Source: Conchocele bisecta (Eukaryota; Mollusca; Bivalvia; Lucinida; Thyasiridae). Taken from it: DNA of 64,000 nt. The position numbers and the translations under genes were made by a program. Below, one piece after another: positions 1-12,317 of this stretch. The notes below the pieces were generated by a model. That model worked only from the letters and a program-made list of their open reading frames with translations, made no database searches and was not told the origin of the DNA. The stretch is taken from the NCBI GenBank assembly GCA_029237695.1, contig CM055267.1, forward strand, positions 13,667,043 to 13,731,042. Direction: 5' to 3'. Positions within the stretch are counted from its first letter, which is position 1. Each line of letters starts with the position of its first letter.

Positions 1-206
1 TCTACAAAGTTTGTCTTTGGTCTATTCTGGATGTTTCAAGTAAAATCCTTTATTGCGAAGATATCTGAAACAATGTGAAACCAACCAAATATAGACTTTA
101 TAGACTGTGGACGTTAAACAAAAATTTATGAATCAAAGATTGAATGCAATACCTTAAATGCTAATCACTCTAGGTTGGCGGTAGGATTTTTAAATTTGCT
201 CAAATA

Positions 207-420
207 TGTGTCTGTGACTGGAGAAATGGGGCTTATGGGATTTGCGACCAGTGTAGATACACATATCCGCACAGGATCTGCACTGTTCACCATTGCATCA
301 ATGAAATCTCCATCATGCTTCTAACAAGCCACATCATTATCAGGCTACAGGAGTGTACTATTTGATCAGGAGCTACACTGGTCACAAATCCCATAAAACA
401 CATTCTCCAGTCACAGCCAC
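207..420. repeat. MITE family A, complete copy
   Basis: A short element of about 214 bp with inverted ends of about 50 bp: the left end starts GTCTGTGACTGGAGAAATGG and the right end is the near reverse complement (ends CTCCAGTCACAGCCAC). Between the ends are short inverted GATC-rich words (AGGATCTGCACTGTTC). No coding capacity. Further copies lie at 26795-27044, 27272-27493, 31743-31835 (partial) and 52913-53499 (split). It behaves like a non-autonomous TIR element; its superfamily cannot be named from this window. Confidence 0.75.
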
Positions 421-633
421 CGGTTAAAGTAACGGACCAATACCTATAAATACATTAAATATACCTAAAAGCATCAATAAGTAAAATAAAATAGGCCAAA
501 CAAATTATTTACTCCCATAATACACACATGGAGTAAATAAAACATTTTGTTTAGCTTATGTTTTCTCTCACTTATTGATGCTCTTAGGTGTATTTAATGT
601 ATTTATAGGCCATGGTCCGTTACTTCAAACCGA
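421..633. repeat. Palindromic MITE family J, copy 1
   Basis: Inverted ends CGGTTAAAGTAACGGACC and the complement of GGTCCGTTACTTCAAACCG bracket an AT-rich core that is itself nearly palindromic (AATACATTAAATATACCTAA against TTAGGTGTATTTAATGTATT). Second copy at 1686-1837. No ORF. Confidence 0.7.
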
Positions 634-1023
634 GGTCACAGCCACATATGTGTAAAAGCAATAGTAAAAATATATTTCTGACCATTTCAATATCTAGTCC
701 TTCGAGTGTCACATAATCGGAAATGTACAAATGCCATTCTGTCCACCACAAGAATAAGTCACCGATTCAAAAAATATTGACAAATCTTAAAACTGCACAA
801 GTCAGATTTGTGTGAATAAGATTCATTCTCAATTCCATCAACACAAGAAGTAACATGTCTTCACGACACATCCTTTCAACAGGTTGATTTAGATGATTAG
901 AGCAGAAATCAGAGTTAAGAACCACACAAACACTGCCACTGGCATGGATGGTACTCTGGTTAAATGGTTAATTTTTTGTAACTGAACTTGTCTTTCTCAA
1001 GCTCTTCCTCGAGCGTTATATTT
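634..1023. other. No gene seen
   Basis: AT-rich sequence without a convincing ORF. The minus-strand continuation of the possible exon at 1024-1348 shows another short open frame here (about 965-1050), which could mean a frame break near the exon's end. Confidence 0.4.
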
Positions 1024-1348
1024 TCAGATGTCGCTGATCTTAAGATGATGACAGTCTGTCATGGCGACACTATATTTTGCTTCGTGTAGGTCAGGAACTG
1101 GATCAGTTCCCATTTCGCGAGTGTTTGTCAACTTGTTGCCCAGGTGGAGTAGTGTTTCCAGGCAGCGATTCTTCTGGTGGCCTTTGTCCTTCAACAGCAG
1201 AATGAGAAACAATTTCCGCCTTATCTGCTTCTTCTGAAACCGCCCATATATTATCTCAATAGCCCTGCTGGTGTCTGCCTCGACTGCAGGGTGAAGTTGA
1301 AGAGGCTCGACGAATAATCCAGATGGCTGAGATCTGTAGACGGCTTCC
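1024..1348 (-). CDS. Possible terminal exon of an unrecognised gene
   Basis: On the minus strand a good 3' splice site (T-rich tract ending TTTGTTTCAG) precedes about 107 open codons ending in a stop at 1024. The residues are mixed and protein-like, with a basic stretch (FQKKQIRRK) followed by a Leu-rich segment (LFLILLLKDKGHQ) and a mildly amphipathic helix (CLETLLHLGNKL). I do not recognise the family. The exon enters in a phase that needs one base to complete a codon, so upstream exons would have to lie at higher coordinates on the minus strand; none was found. A second open frame overlaps the end and runs to about 965, so the true C-terminus may be different. It could be a chance ORF with a fortuitous acceptor. 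Confidence 0.4.
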
Positions 1349-1685
1349 CTGAAACAAACAATCAAACACTATTATGTACATGGTTAGCCTTTTATTGAAT
1401 TTCTTACCAGTATTAACCATTACTCAGCAAATGACTCCCGCAACTTTCCAACATGAAACAGTGCTTAGAGAACTACATCCCACCCGGGCATCAAACTCAC
1501 AACACTTGGATAAATGTGGTAAGCGAGTAAGCCACATTGTTCATAGTTGTGAACAGTAACTCTTGAAATCTACAACCGTACTGTCCGTAGCAGAGTTACG
1601 TTCCATTCATAGTCTTCCTCTGCAGAATAGTGAATAAGAGATCTGGTTCGCAAATTAAATGTAGCAGCTAAAGTTGGTGTCCATC

Positions 1686-1837
1686 CACAGGTTGAAGTAA
1701 CGGACCGAGGTATATATGTGTGTGTTATAGAGGGAGTAACAAAAAAAAATTAGCTTTTTTTTTTCGTTTATGGACGCTTTTAGGCATATTTAATGTATTT
1801 ATAGACCTCGGTCCGTTACAATGTACTTCAACCTGTG
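1686..1837. repeat. Palindromic MITE family J, copy 2
   Basis: Ends CAGGTTGAAGTAACGGACCG and its complement near 1815-1837; the core is shorter than in the copy at 421-633 but shares the TTTAATGTATTTATAG segment. Confidence 0.7.
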
Positions 1838-1861
1838 GTCCCATCTAGTAGGCATAACAGT

Positions 1862-2230
1862 TTGCCTATAAGAATTAAATAAGTGTATAATTGTGTAACT
1901 ACGGTACATGTATTCCGCGAGTTTTTTAAAAATTACGAGTGCAGGCCCACTATACACATATAATCATTTAGTAATATTGATTTTACTGATAGTGACTCGC
2001 GGTGGTATCAGGCTATTTTGATATGCGAATGAGACATGACATTTTTAAATTATTTATACCAATTAAATGTGTCACCAGAACAAATATTTTTATTGACATT
2101 ATAAAGTACGATCATAGTGCACATAACAAAACTAAGCAGACAGAATATAGTTTCCATTAACCTTTAATGGAAACACAGTTATCGCCCCTGTTATCAGTGA
2201 CGAAATTCACGTTTCATATAAAAAGAAAAA
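1862..2230 (+). repeat. Interspersed repeat K, copy 1
   Basis: Shares a long stretch with 51888-52320 (AATTAAATAAGTGTATAATT, then ATATAATCATTTA, then the GGTGGTATCA word) and its second half resembles 25405-25642 (ATAAAGTATGATCATTG-like, then GGAAACACGGTTATC-like). Non-coding. The three copies show that this is a dispersed family, not local duplication. Confidence 0.6.
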
Positions 2231-2248
2231 GTACATGTATATTTTCAC

Positions 2249-3880
2249 GTACATGTACAAATGGGGGGAAAATCCCAAAATCAGAACTGAATATTTACAA
2301 TAACAAAATTCAGCGCTGAAATCAGAAATAATCCTTGGTCTGATGAACCAGGACCCGCGCCTACAACCAGATAATCACTTGGCCCCTCCCAAAAGCAGTT
2401 AGGATAAGTAATAATCTTAATACGTTTTATAATGGGGCAATAACCCAATTTCAACCCCATTAACAAAAGAGCCAAAGATAAAAAAATGTACTGAAGGGTC
2501 AAACCAGGGTCAAATAGTTGATTCCCTATAAATAGAGGAAACTACTACCGTTAATTTACGTCCGGACTCGTTCTCCGAATCGAACCACCACCCCACGTAA
2601 AGTTTTTATTTACTTTTCATAATAAAGTTTTTATTTTCAGAAATGGAAAATTATACAAATTAGGTCAACAATTAACAACTAAAGTGTAAAATCAGAAATC
2701 TGATTAGCTATTCTGTTAGAGGAAGCATACGTATAATCCTTTATTTATTTTGTTTGGGTTGGTTCTAACGGCCTATCAACAGATGCGGTCATTTAAGGCC
2801 GGGTCCAATGGGTTTAGTAATAAAAAAATTCCCCATAGAAATTACCTGTTACAAACGTACACTGTTCAAAGTACATGTAACAAATGGGGGGAAAATCCTA
2901 AAATCAGAAATGAATATTTACAATAAAAGAAACTATATAAACTCAGCCCTGAAATCAGGATGATCCCTGATCTGAGGGCCCAGGTCCATCGCCACAATAC
3001 CCAGAATCACATGGCCCCTCCCAAAAGGCAGTAGGATCAGTAATAATCTTAACACTACTTCTATAATCAAGGGCAATAACCCAATTCAACTGCCAAGTTA
3101 ACAGAAAGAGCGAAAGATGAAAAACCGTAACCTGAGGGCCAAACCAGGCAAATCGCGTGAATCCATAACGTAATTAACTTTTTATTTTAAAAAAAAAAAT
3201 TTCAAAATGGAAAATAAAATAAACAAATTGTGTCACAATTAACAACCCTAAAAGTGTAAATCAAGAACTATGATTAGCTATTATGTAGAGAGGAAGCATA
3301 CGTAATAATCATTTATTTTTGTTTGTTGGGGTCCTAATCCGGCCTTATTCAAACAGATGCGGTACATGTTAAGGCCGGGTCAAGGTTTAGGGTTAAAGTA
3401 AAAATCCCATATATTACCTGTACAAGTACATGTTCCAAGTACAAATGTACAAATGGTGGGGGGAACAAAAGCCTAAAATCAGAAATTGAAATATTTACAA
3501 TAAAAGAAAACTATATGACTCAGCCCTAGAAATCAGGATGAATCCTGATCTGAATGCCAGGTCCTCGGCCACCACCCCAGAATCACATTTGGCCCCTCCC
3601 AAAAGCAGTAGGATCAGTAATAAAATCCTTATTGACTTCTATTAATGGGCAAATTAACCCAATTCAACTGCCAGGTAACAGAAAAGAGCGAAAGGATGCA
3701 AAACGTACCTGAGGGCCAAACCAGGCAAATCGTGATCCATACGGTATTACTTTATAATAAATTTTTTTTCAGATGGCAAAAATAATTACAAAGTTGTGTC
3801 ACAATTAATCAACTAAATGTGTAACAAATCCGATCTGATTTAGCTATTATGTTAGAGGAAGCCTACATGGTATGAATGGA
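2249..3880 (+). repeat. Three tandem copies of a ~570-620-bp SINE-like unit
   Basis: The word GGGGGGAAAATCCCAAAATC and its variants start units near 2249, 2871 and 3439, and each unit repeats the same order: TCAGCCCTGAAATCAG, a GGCCCCTCCCAAAAG segment, an A-rich joint, then ACGGCCTATCAACAGATGCG. A dispersed copy at 29108-29460 shows the same order with a GGTTCGATCCCG word that fits a Pol III B box. The tandem copies differ mainly by small insertions and deletions. Confidence 0.65.
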
Positions 3881-6800
3881 AATATTGTAACCTCCTGGCT
3901 ACAGAATTGGTAACCCAAAGGAGTAGATTGGCAAGAGTTATTGTTCGCAACATACAATAACCCATGGTTTTAATAATTAATGAGACATCATGATTCATAA
4001 ATTTTTTATATACATTATTGGTGACGTTTTTTCTAGTTTCGATGTAGAACCAATAATTTTCATTAAATCTTGTTTAATTAATTCCAGTTTGGGTAGACAG
4101 TCCAGTTGTTACATTTATAATAGTATAGCCAATTGTTACTCGTCATTTTTCTTTTTTTTTAAATTTTTAATTTCCATCCACCTTCAAGGGACCAAGGATC
4201 CAAAATCTCAAAATTATTCACAACTTTCCATTACGTACATTTACATGAACCGTAAATATTTAGGCTTTACAATTTACCATTGGTTTTTCTTTTCAACGGC
4301 AGAAAACATCCAACTGCGAAGGGGCATCAGTTTAGAAAAGTGTCAAGAATATGATCAAGCTTAATTGTATTAGTGACGAAACAGAGAAATTTAGTAGCAA
4401 GTCGTGGAATGTTTCTCATTTATGGTTAACACCAACTAACATGTTATTTAATATGAATCAAGTATAAAGTTAATGCAAAACAATAAAATACTTGGCAACT
4501 AATTAGAAATGCCCAGGTGGTTTTACCATATGTAACGCCAAACATCGTTATAAAGCTACATTTTAATTAATAGCAAACCAGCCTCCCAAAATCCAAAATG
4601 ATGGGCGGTAACGGCAATGATTATGTAACGGTAATGGACAAAACGTAACGGTAATGACTTTCCATTTTGATTTTAAAATACTAATAAGCAGCAAATTAAA
4701 CAAACATAATTTATACTTTGAATAATGCTGTACAATATAACTTCAATGTTAGTGTTTTACTTTTAATGTGAATTGGCCAATAGAAACCCACACCTCCAAT
4801 TGCAAGCTGTGTCTGTTTTTTGTTGTTTCAGAGCTTTTACTAATTAAATCCTGATATATAAATGTTGTAGGTCTGAATAAATGTGCCATTACTGACCGAC
4901 AACTGATGGGACCCAGGTTTATATCCTAATTGACGCCAATCAACTTGACAGGGATTTAGATATGGTAATTTAATTCATTGCCGTTACACCAAAACACGAT
5001 CGTCATTACACCGATTACAAACAATTTTTGTAACGGAAAATGACCGTAAACTGGTAATAGATTTTTCTTCAAAAACTCCCATTTGTCACCCCACTGTATA
5101 CAACGCATAACGCATCATGGAAGGTAGAATATGCAAAGACAACGTTGGTTTAAGTGTGTCTAATCTACCAATTTTTGGGTTTCAGACTCCGACCTACATA
5201 CATAAAATGGACGTGTAATAAACCGTGAACGTTAATAGATGCATGTAATGAGGTAACCTTAACAAAATTCGCCCGAATACAGAAGACCGGTCCTAGTTAT
5301 TCCGGCAATGGACTTAAGGTTGTGTTACCACCAACCGTTTAGTTTATAAAATCTGGAGGGCGCCCATAAACATTGGTTCATTGTCATTAGTTAGCTTGAG
5401 AGTAGGAAAGGGAGGTTACTCTGAATTTACTTTTTTTTTCAGCGTAACGGTAATGATTTCGATTTCGCGGACAGATACAAATTAACGGTCAGTAATTTTT
5501 GACAACAAAAGGCAAAAATTATTGCAGAATAAGCCATTAATGTCAATGTTAAAACTATTTTAATTCAGAAATGCAAATGTTATAGTAAACGTACAAATTC
5601 GACAAGATTTGAGAATTACGGGCTGTTGGAACTGTGCTGATATTGATGATCGGGGACATGCCCATTTGGTTTTGGGGCACCAGTAACCATATGGCCCAAC
5701 AACAGAAAATAATAACCTAAACACACATAACAAGAAAATTGTAAATACTGTTTTCTTTTTCTTAATGGATTGGTAATTATACATAGGTATTTCCTTTAAC
5801 TGAAAAACAAAAAAAAAAATTTCCTTATAAAATTGTGTGATATTTGTCAGTAAATTAACACCGGGACACCAGATTGTACATATAAAATATAGAATCAACA
5901 CTGACATAAACATAGCTGGTACAGTGTAATCAAACCAATGAAAACTGACCATTCTGGAATCTGCATAATTAAAAAATGTTCATTTCGGCTAAGTTCTGCG
6001 CACAGACGGCTAAATGCACTAATTCACGTAAATGTTTTGCACCCAGCTTACGTCAGAATAAATTATGTTTGATTTTGGAATAAATCAGCTGATTAACGGT
6101 TATACTAAGTCACAACAATTTTCCAGTTCCCGATTTAGAAGTTTGTAAAAAGGTTATTCAGAACATGGTCAAAATGAAATTAGTGGTTCCTGCTTTACGA
6201 AAATGAATAGATCCAACAACAGAATCTGTTAAACAAAAAAAGCTTCATAAACCAATAATAAAACACAATGGCCAAATATACATTGGATGATCATTTTATT
6301 CCCAGTATTATTCGCCAAAACTCCAAGGACAAAATGGACTGAAATATTTTTGATCAAATTTGGCATGGGTCTCCGCTAGCGGATACAGAATAATTAGACG
6401 ACAGATGAAATAGTACAAAAGCCATCTGTTTTAGCCCGTGGATTAAATCTCGACCTAAGAAAACTGCCTTGAATGTTCAAGAGGGAATTTTAGACGGAAT
6501 ATGGACATTTTTCAACGCAAAATTAGTTATTAGGTTTGCGCAGAAATTTAACAGAACACGATTTGTAATCCCAACAAACATAGTTCTCCACCCCCTGCCC
6601 ACCCATTATTTTGTGAGGTCACCCCCAATGATAGCAAAGAAGTCCCTCATCACCACCACCCCCAGACCATAAACATGGGTAACCCTGGTGTTACAAAATA
6701 AATTTTAAGGCCCCAACCCCACCCCTGCAATACAAATACTTAATGACAAATACTGCACTTCCAATTTTTGTACTTATTTTTGGTCCACTGTTGTTATAGT

Positions 6801-9800
6801 TTTACTAAATCGGAGTAAACAATGTGAACTTTCTGAAAACACTTGTTTTCTTAAGAAAACAACAGAATAAAATCGAACATGTAAAAATATTGGTTGTGTG
6901 GGCAAAGCCACATAACACGGTGCCGAAGCCGGGGTACACCTTACTTAATAGAGAAATAACTGCCCCACCGGATATATTCATGATATTTCGGTGGGGGAAA
7001 AGTCACCGCTGTGCAAATGCATGCAGTGTACCTGGGATTCGCACAAACCTCAATTTTTTTAACCTTATTTCATCACTGTTTGTTTTTTACAAGTTTTTTT
7101 TAAACACATTTGACTCTCGAAAGGGGGGGGTGGGCGGGGAATGAAATAGAAAGTATCTTATTTTTTAAAGTGGCGAAAAGCCTATATAGAAAACAATAGT
7201 GAATAGATAAACGGGGAGATAATTAGCCTAAATTATATAATGAATTGACTTGTTGGACTGAAAACATAAAATATTTCTAAAGTGAATCTACAAGTATCGG
7301 AGGAGCCTACCCCAAAACACAACAGAGTCCGAGAATGCACCATAAATTAGAAAAGTTAGCCTAATTTCAAACAGCAACAATTGGAAACAAAAAACATTGG
7401 TCGCGAAAACCAACTGACTCGGCACTAAGCAACAGGCAATGTTGAACATACCCCACCCACTTTGGAATTCATGTTAGATTAAATACGAAGGAATGGAATT
7501 AATTTTAGGTAGCCCTGTGGTTAAAAGTGCTGTCGAAGTCAGCACGATTCAAACATTGGTCAACAGTAATAAAGAAATAATTCTTACCTGAAATGAATGT
7601 TTTTTCGTGTCTTGAGCTCCAGTAGACTTAATGTAAAAATGTAGGTCAATTAATTTGATGCCGTCTTTTAGGGCCCATAGGCTGACGCCCGTATTGTCCT
7701 CTCAACTTTAAGCAAATTTAGCAGAAATGTACGTCCTGTTAGCATTTCACAAATGCGTCGAGTTACACCCAAATTGAGTATCTGTATTACCGGTAATGTA
7801 GAAGCTTATCAACAATGAAGACAGCAATAAATTTACAAAATGTCCTTTGAACCAGTAACGCTGTAATGGGCTAGAACACGAAATATAAGTACGACGATCC
7901 ACAATGAAAATACAAAAAAAAAATCGCATTTTAATCAACAAATAGCTGACTTATTTTTAAACGTAAATTTGTTATTGGATTGGTATATTAACATTAATTA
8001 AAAAAAGTGTCCCTGTGTCCAATTAAATTGGGACCACATGACCCACAATGGCGTTTTAGTAAAAATGGTTCAAATATTGAACTCTTTATGTACCAAAATA
8101 ACGTTCTAAATGAGGCTCCATACGGGATAATCTATTTACAAAACTAAATTTCATTGGGAAGCTATTTTTTTGCCAAATTACATGCGTATTATTATTTTAA
8201 TTTAATAACCCTATCAACTGGTTTACCAGTGTTAGCATGTTTCAATATTGAACTAACATATAAGCTTGTTTGGTATTGGCACCCACGTTTCATGTTACGA
8301 AGTTTCCCGCAGCGAACCCCAGTTCGGCCCATCGAACCGATTGTAATTATAGATACCGCCTTGTAAACTTATACACGAGAAATAAGGCGTTCTAATGAAA
8401 AAATGTGTCGATAAACGACTTTTCAAGTATAAATGGTGGGAATATAACGTAGCAAATGCATATCAGTGTCCTTATTATAAAAGCGCACAAATCGGTAACA
8501 TTAATAGCATAAAGATCAATCATAATAAAGGTACTCAAGATTCGATGGCGTGGGTTTTTTTTCATATCCAAAAAGCTAAAGCATACTTCGGTTCCGCTTT
8601 GAAAAAAACGCTGCTTTCATTATGGTGGGAAGGTCAATAATGGTAAGTTTGTTACGTAAGGCCCATCAAGTTCAGAAATTCGTCAAACTTACCCTTAGAT
8701 ATGTCCAATCGTCTGCTGGTGCATCACCCTTTCGTGTACCGCATTAATAAATTGAGTATCGATTTTCATAGATATAATAGTTAGGCTTCGTTATAAATGG
8801 AAAAATGACAATCCGCAATCCGCCCAAGGAATAATTTACCGGTATCTAATGGTTTCGATGTATGCAACAGACCCGTAACCAGACTTTTATGAAGCAGGGA
8901 GTTTTTTTCGAGGGCTTGAATTGCCCGATGCTGCTATCACATACAATTGTGAATTACAGATGGTCTGAAATACCATTTTATATATTCTCAGCAAAAACTG
9001 AGCACATACATGTAATACGACTCTCCTGCTTGCATCAATATTATAAAATGACTACGTATTGACAATGTAGGTTGGGGAGGGGGGGGGGGGTCGTCCAACA
9101 GTACCGACCCCCTGGTTACGGACCTGTTGCAATAATAAAATACAACATTGGTGTCAGGTCTTCACACTACACTATAGTAAATTAACCCCCCCCCCCATAC
9201 ATGTGATATGATTACCACTGCTCGTATTACTCTTATAACGGGGTTGGCCGGATTCAACTCTCGCCTACAAGAAAGCTGAACATGCGAATAAGGGCCAATC
9301 CAAGGATATCGCGCTCCCCGGCAATGATCAACCCCACCGTTAATTATATAATAAAGTACCATTCACTTGCCCCAAACCTGCCACTGTATTGTATCTCTAT
9401 CCGAATACAGGTATTTGACACGGGTATTATGTTGATTCACTCAAATACATGAATACCTAGATGTAATTGTAAATACTTTTCTGTTTTCCTTTGACATTTT
9501 CAACATGAATTCAGAATTATGTTTAATTTCTTTACTACTTTGTCGATCAACAGCGCCTAAGAGCTTAATCGATACTTAGCGGCCATCTTGAATATTCCAA
9601 CATGGTCAAATAATAAGTATATTAGATGGACTCATTCATTTTTGCAAAGAGCACATTCAATAATAACAAAAAAGGCAAACAACTGAAATATAAATGTCCA
9701 TGAAAGTGTAGCTATATATTTGTGTTATTCGACACACATTTACTGCACGTCTGTGTGAATATTTGGCGGCAATCTTATATGCATATGAATTTGTCAGTGG

Positions 9801-11140
9801 TCAATTGTTTTTTATAAGTTATCAAAACGTATTTCTATGTATGTAAACGCATAATGTAAGTACCAAACGCCATACAATAATGAAGTCAGAATATATTTAA
9901 GACAAAATGTTGATACGTGGCGGCCATCTTGAAAATCTCACAAATACACAACTGTTTGAACCACCATAAAAACGAATCGTCTCATATATGTCCTAAGGAA
10001 GAATATTCAACAATTTAAACAACTTTATCTGATATTTGAAGCATGGTATGCACGTACATGTCCATCTACTGATATAAAATATGTTGTTGAACTCATTTGA
10101 CCTCTTTGCACTTAATGACCTCAAAAGTGACCTTGTCCCACCTAATTTGATTGACCGACACCGGATGCATGTTCAGGAATATATTGCTTTTGCTCTCTTG
10201 GGTTGAACAGAAATCGTTTTTAAGCCACTTCTCTTCAAAGTGCCCCTCCACTACTAAGTCCCTTATGAGACTTAGCCTCCTTCTTGCATTGATCCTTCAA
10301 TTGTTGTGTGTTCGCCGATAATTCATTTCCATGTCTCACAATGCTGCTGTCTGCGGGGATCCTAGAAACAAGATTGCTACCCATCTCCAAACATCTCGCA
10401 ACATATCGGAGGCGAATTATTGTAGCTACGGTTATCCTCGTACGGCCGCACATATCGATATAATATGATACATTTAGATCGCACATGCTGAAGCACACCT
10501 GCTTTTTATCAGTTTTCTCCCCGCATGGTGATTGTGTAATGTTAATATTATGTAGATACTACGGAAACAGATGAGAAAATAGGTATGCGACAATCAGTTT
10601 ACAATCAGTTTACAAATTACTTTGGTAGCATATGTTTGCAATATGCATGTGCACAAGTTCACACAGATAACAGTATTTCCAGTGTATAGTAATAGTCCAA
10701 ACCATTCCTCTTATGAAGACTGTTGTTATATAATGTCCGTGATTTGCCGGTGCTCCACCCATGTAGCAGGTGCAAGACAAGCGATACTCCATTACTAATG
10801 TCATCATACACCATCACTCTTTCATTATGTTCTGTCTCCCAATCTCCTCTCTCACTATCCACCTTTTGTCTCTCTTTCTATCCGAGTATTTTTGTCGTAC
10901 ATTCTGCAAACATCGACATAATTACGTGTCTGTACCCATGTACGTATACCTGTATACGTATCGCCATTGCTGTTACATTGCTGTATTGTTGTAATACTTG
11001 GGTAAGGGCTGTAACTAATGTTGTGAGAACGTGTAGCCCAAACCCATTGTACTTATATGCAATAAACTATGTTTAAACTAAATACACCATTACATTTGTT
11101 TATACCTGCAAGCTTAATTTTAGCTTCGACAATCTGCAGG
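3881..11140. other. Intergenic stretch without a convincing gene
   Basis: AT-rich sequence with only short accidental ORFs. Visible structure: TAACGGTAATG words at 4603-5060 and 5442; G/C tracts near 9076-9090 and 9186-9196 that belong to a family ending in CCGTAACCAGG-like words; two degenerate GCGGCCATCTTGAA words near 9580 and 9921; a fragment of the SINE-like family at about 9240-9350. Nothing that I can call a gene. Confidence 0.5.
4603..5060. repeat. Inverted-repeat element with TAACGGTAATG words
   Basis: GGTAACGGCAATGATTATG at about 4610 has its complement (CATTGCCGTTAC) at about 4976-4988, and several further TAACGG words lie at both ends. This gives an inverted-repeat element of about 400 bp with no ORF. 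Confidence 0.4.
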
Positions 11141-11144
11141 TATG

Positions 11145-11640
11145 CATGGAAGCATATCTCCTAATTAGACTTACTGACAATACCTATCTTCGAGGACGTA
11201 CTATCTCCTAATTAGGTACTTGATACTAAGATGGCTCCTAATTAGGAGTTAAGTATCTCAAGTAAGAGGTTGGTAAGCCTCTAATTAGGAGATAACAATA
11301 TTTAGCATTGGCACCAGGACGCTTCAATAGGTATGTGGTTCCGCTAGCTGCAAACACCACAGCATACCATTTTCCCGTATCAGACACAGATAGTAAGTAC
11401 TAATTAGGAGATAATAACTCCTAATTAGGAGATATTAAATACTAGTTAGGTGATACTAAGTCCTAAGTAGGAGATAATATCTCCTAATTAGGACTTGATC
11501 ATAAGTCCTAATTAGGAGATAATAAGTCTAATTAGGAGCAACTATATCCTAATTAGGACAGTAATTAGGAGTTAGTATCTCCTAATTAAGAGATAACAAT
11601 ATTTTAGCATTGGTACCAGGACGCTTCAATAGGTATGTTG
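11145..11640. repeat. CTCCTAATTAGGAG palindrome array 1
   Basis: A loose tandem array of the 14-bp perfect palindrome CTCCTAATTAGGAG and one- or two-base variants, joined by spacers such as ATACTAAG and ATAATAAC. It is interrupted by a linker (GCATTGGCACCAGGACGCTT) near 11306 that recurs near 11616 and at the end of the second array (18785), so array and linker travel together. Confidence 0.75.
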
Positions 11641-11844
11641 TTCCGCTAGCTGCAAACATACCATTTGCCCGTATTAACCGCATTTGTGTACATACATACT
11701 TAATGTGGCCGTGGTACTATTACAATACTTTTAAAAGACGTTTGCGACACGATGTTTCTGAGAAGTATCCAAACAATGCGGGTAGTAAAATAGCACTAAA
11801 CTATGTTGCGAGTTACCAGGATTCAAGATGACGATTGCACTTAC

Positions 11845-12020
11845 AGTAGAACCTGTCTAAACCGGACACGCAGGCAGCCTCTGTATCCTTAGTTGTATGG
11901 GTTTCATTGTCATCTATCTCTGATGATAACGCCTGTTCAAGTTCGCAAGGTACACTCGCATTCCTTGGCATAGTCATATGTCGGATTTACAGTGGGATCT
12001 GTCTAAACCGGAACGGAAGC
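11845..12020. repeat. mariner-like MITE remnant
   Basis: The word TACAGTAGAACCTGTCTAAA at 11847 and a related TACAGTGGGATCTGTCTAAA at about 11989 match the ends of the element at 50828-51038. The TA-flanked CAGT end is typical of Tc1/mariner-derived MITEs. Partial copy, no transposase. Confidence 0.5.
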
Positions 12021-12317
12021 GGTGCCTGCTGAGATATTTGACCGTAACATGAGCATGGGCACGAAAAATGTCAAGGTCATGTTAATGGCACGTCATATAG
12101 TCAGGTGGCTCAACCCCATATTTTCCCAAAAGGTAGAAATTTACTCCTAAAATCATTTTTTTGCATTTTTGATTAGACCATGGCATGTAGAAACAGAATC
12201 TACCGGGTGTGGACTTCAACCTGGCTTGGCTTTTTCAAAATCCAAGATGGCCGCCAAGATGGCCGCCAAAATGCTAGAAATGGCATAAGTTCTGAACTAA
12301 TTGACTTAGGAAGGTGA

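Noticed and set aside
5560..5952. Cys-containing minus ORF considered as the missing BMP exon 3
   Set aside because: Cysteine spacing does not fit the cysteine knot, and there is no proper phase-0 acceptor.
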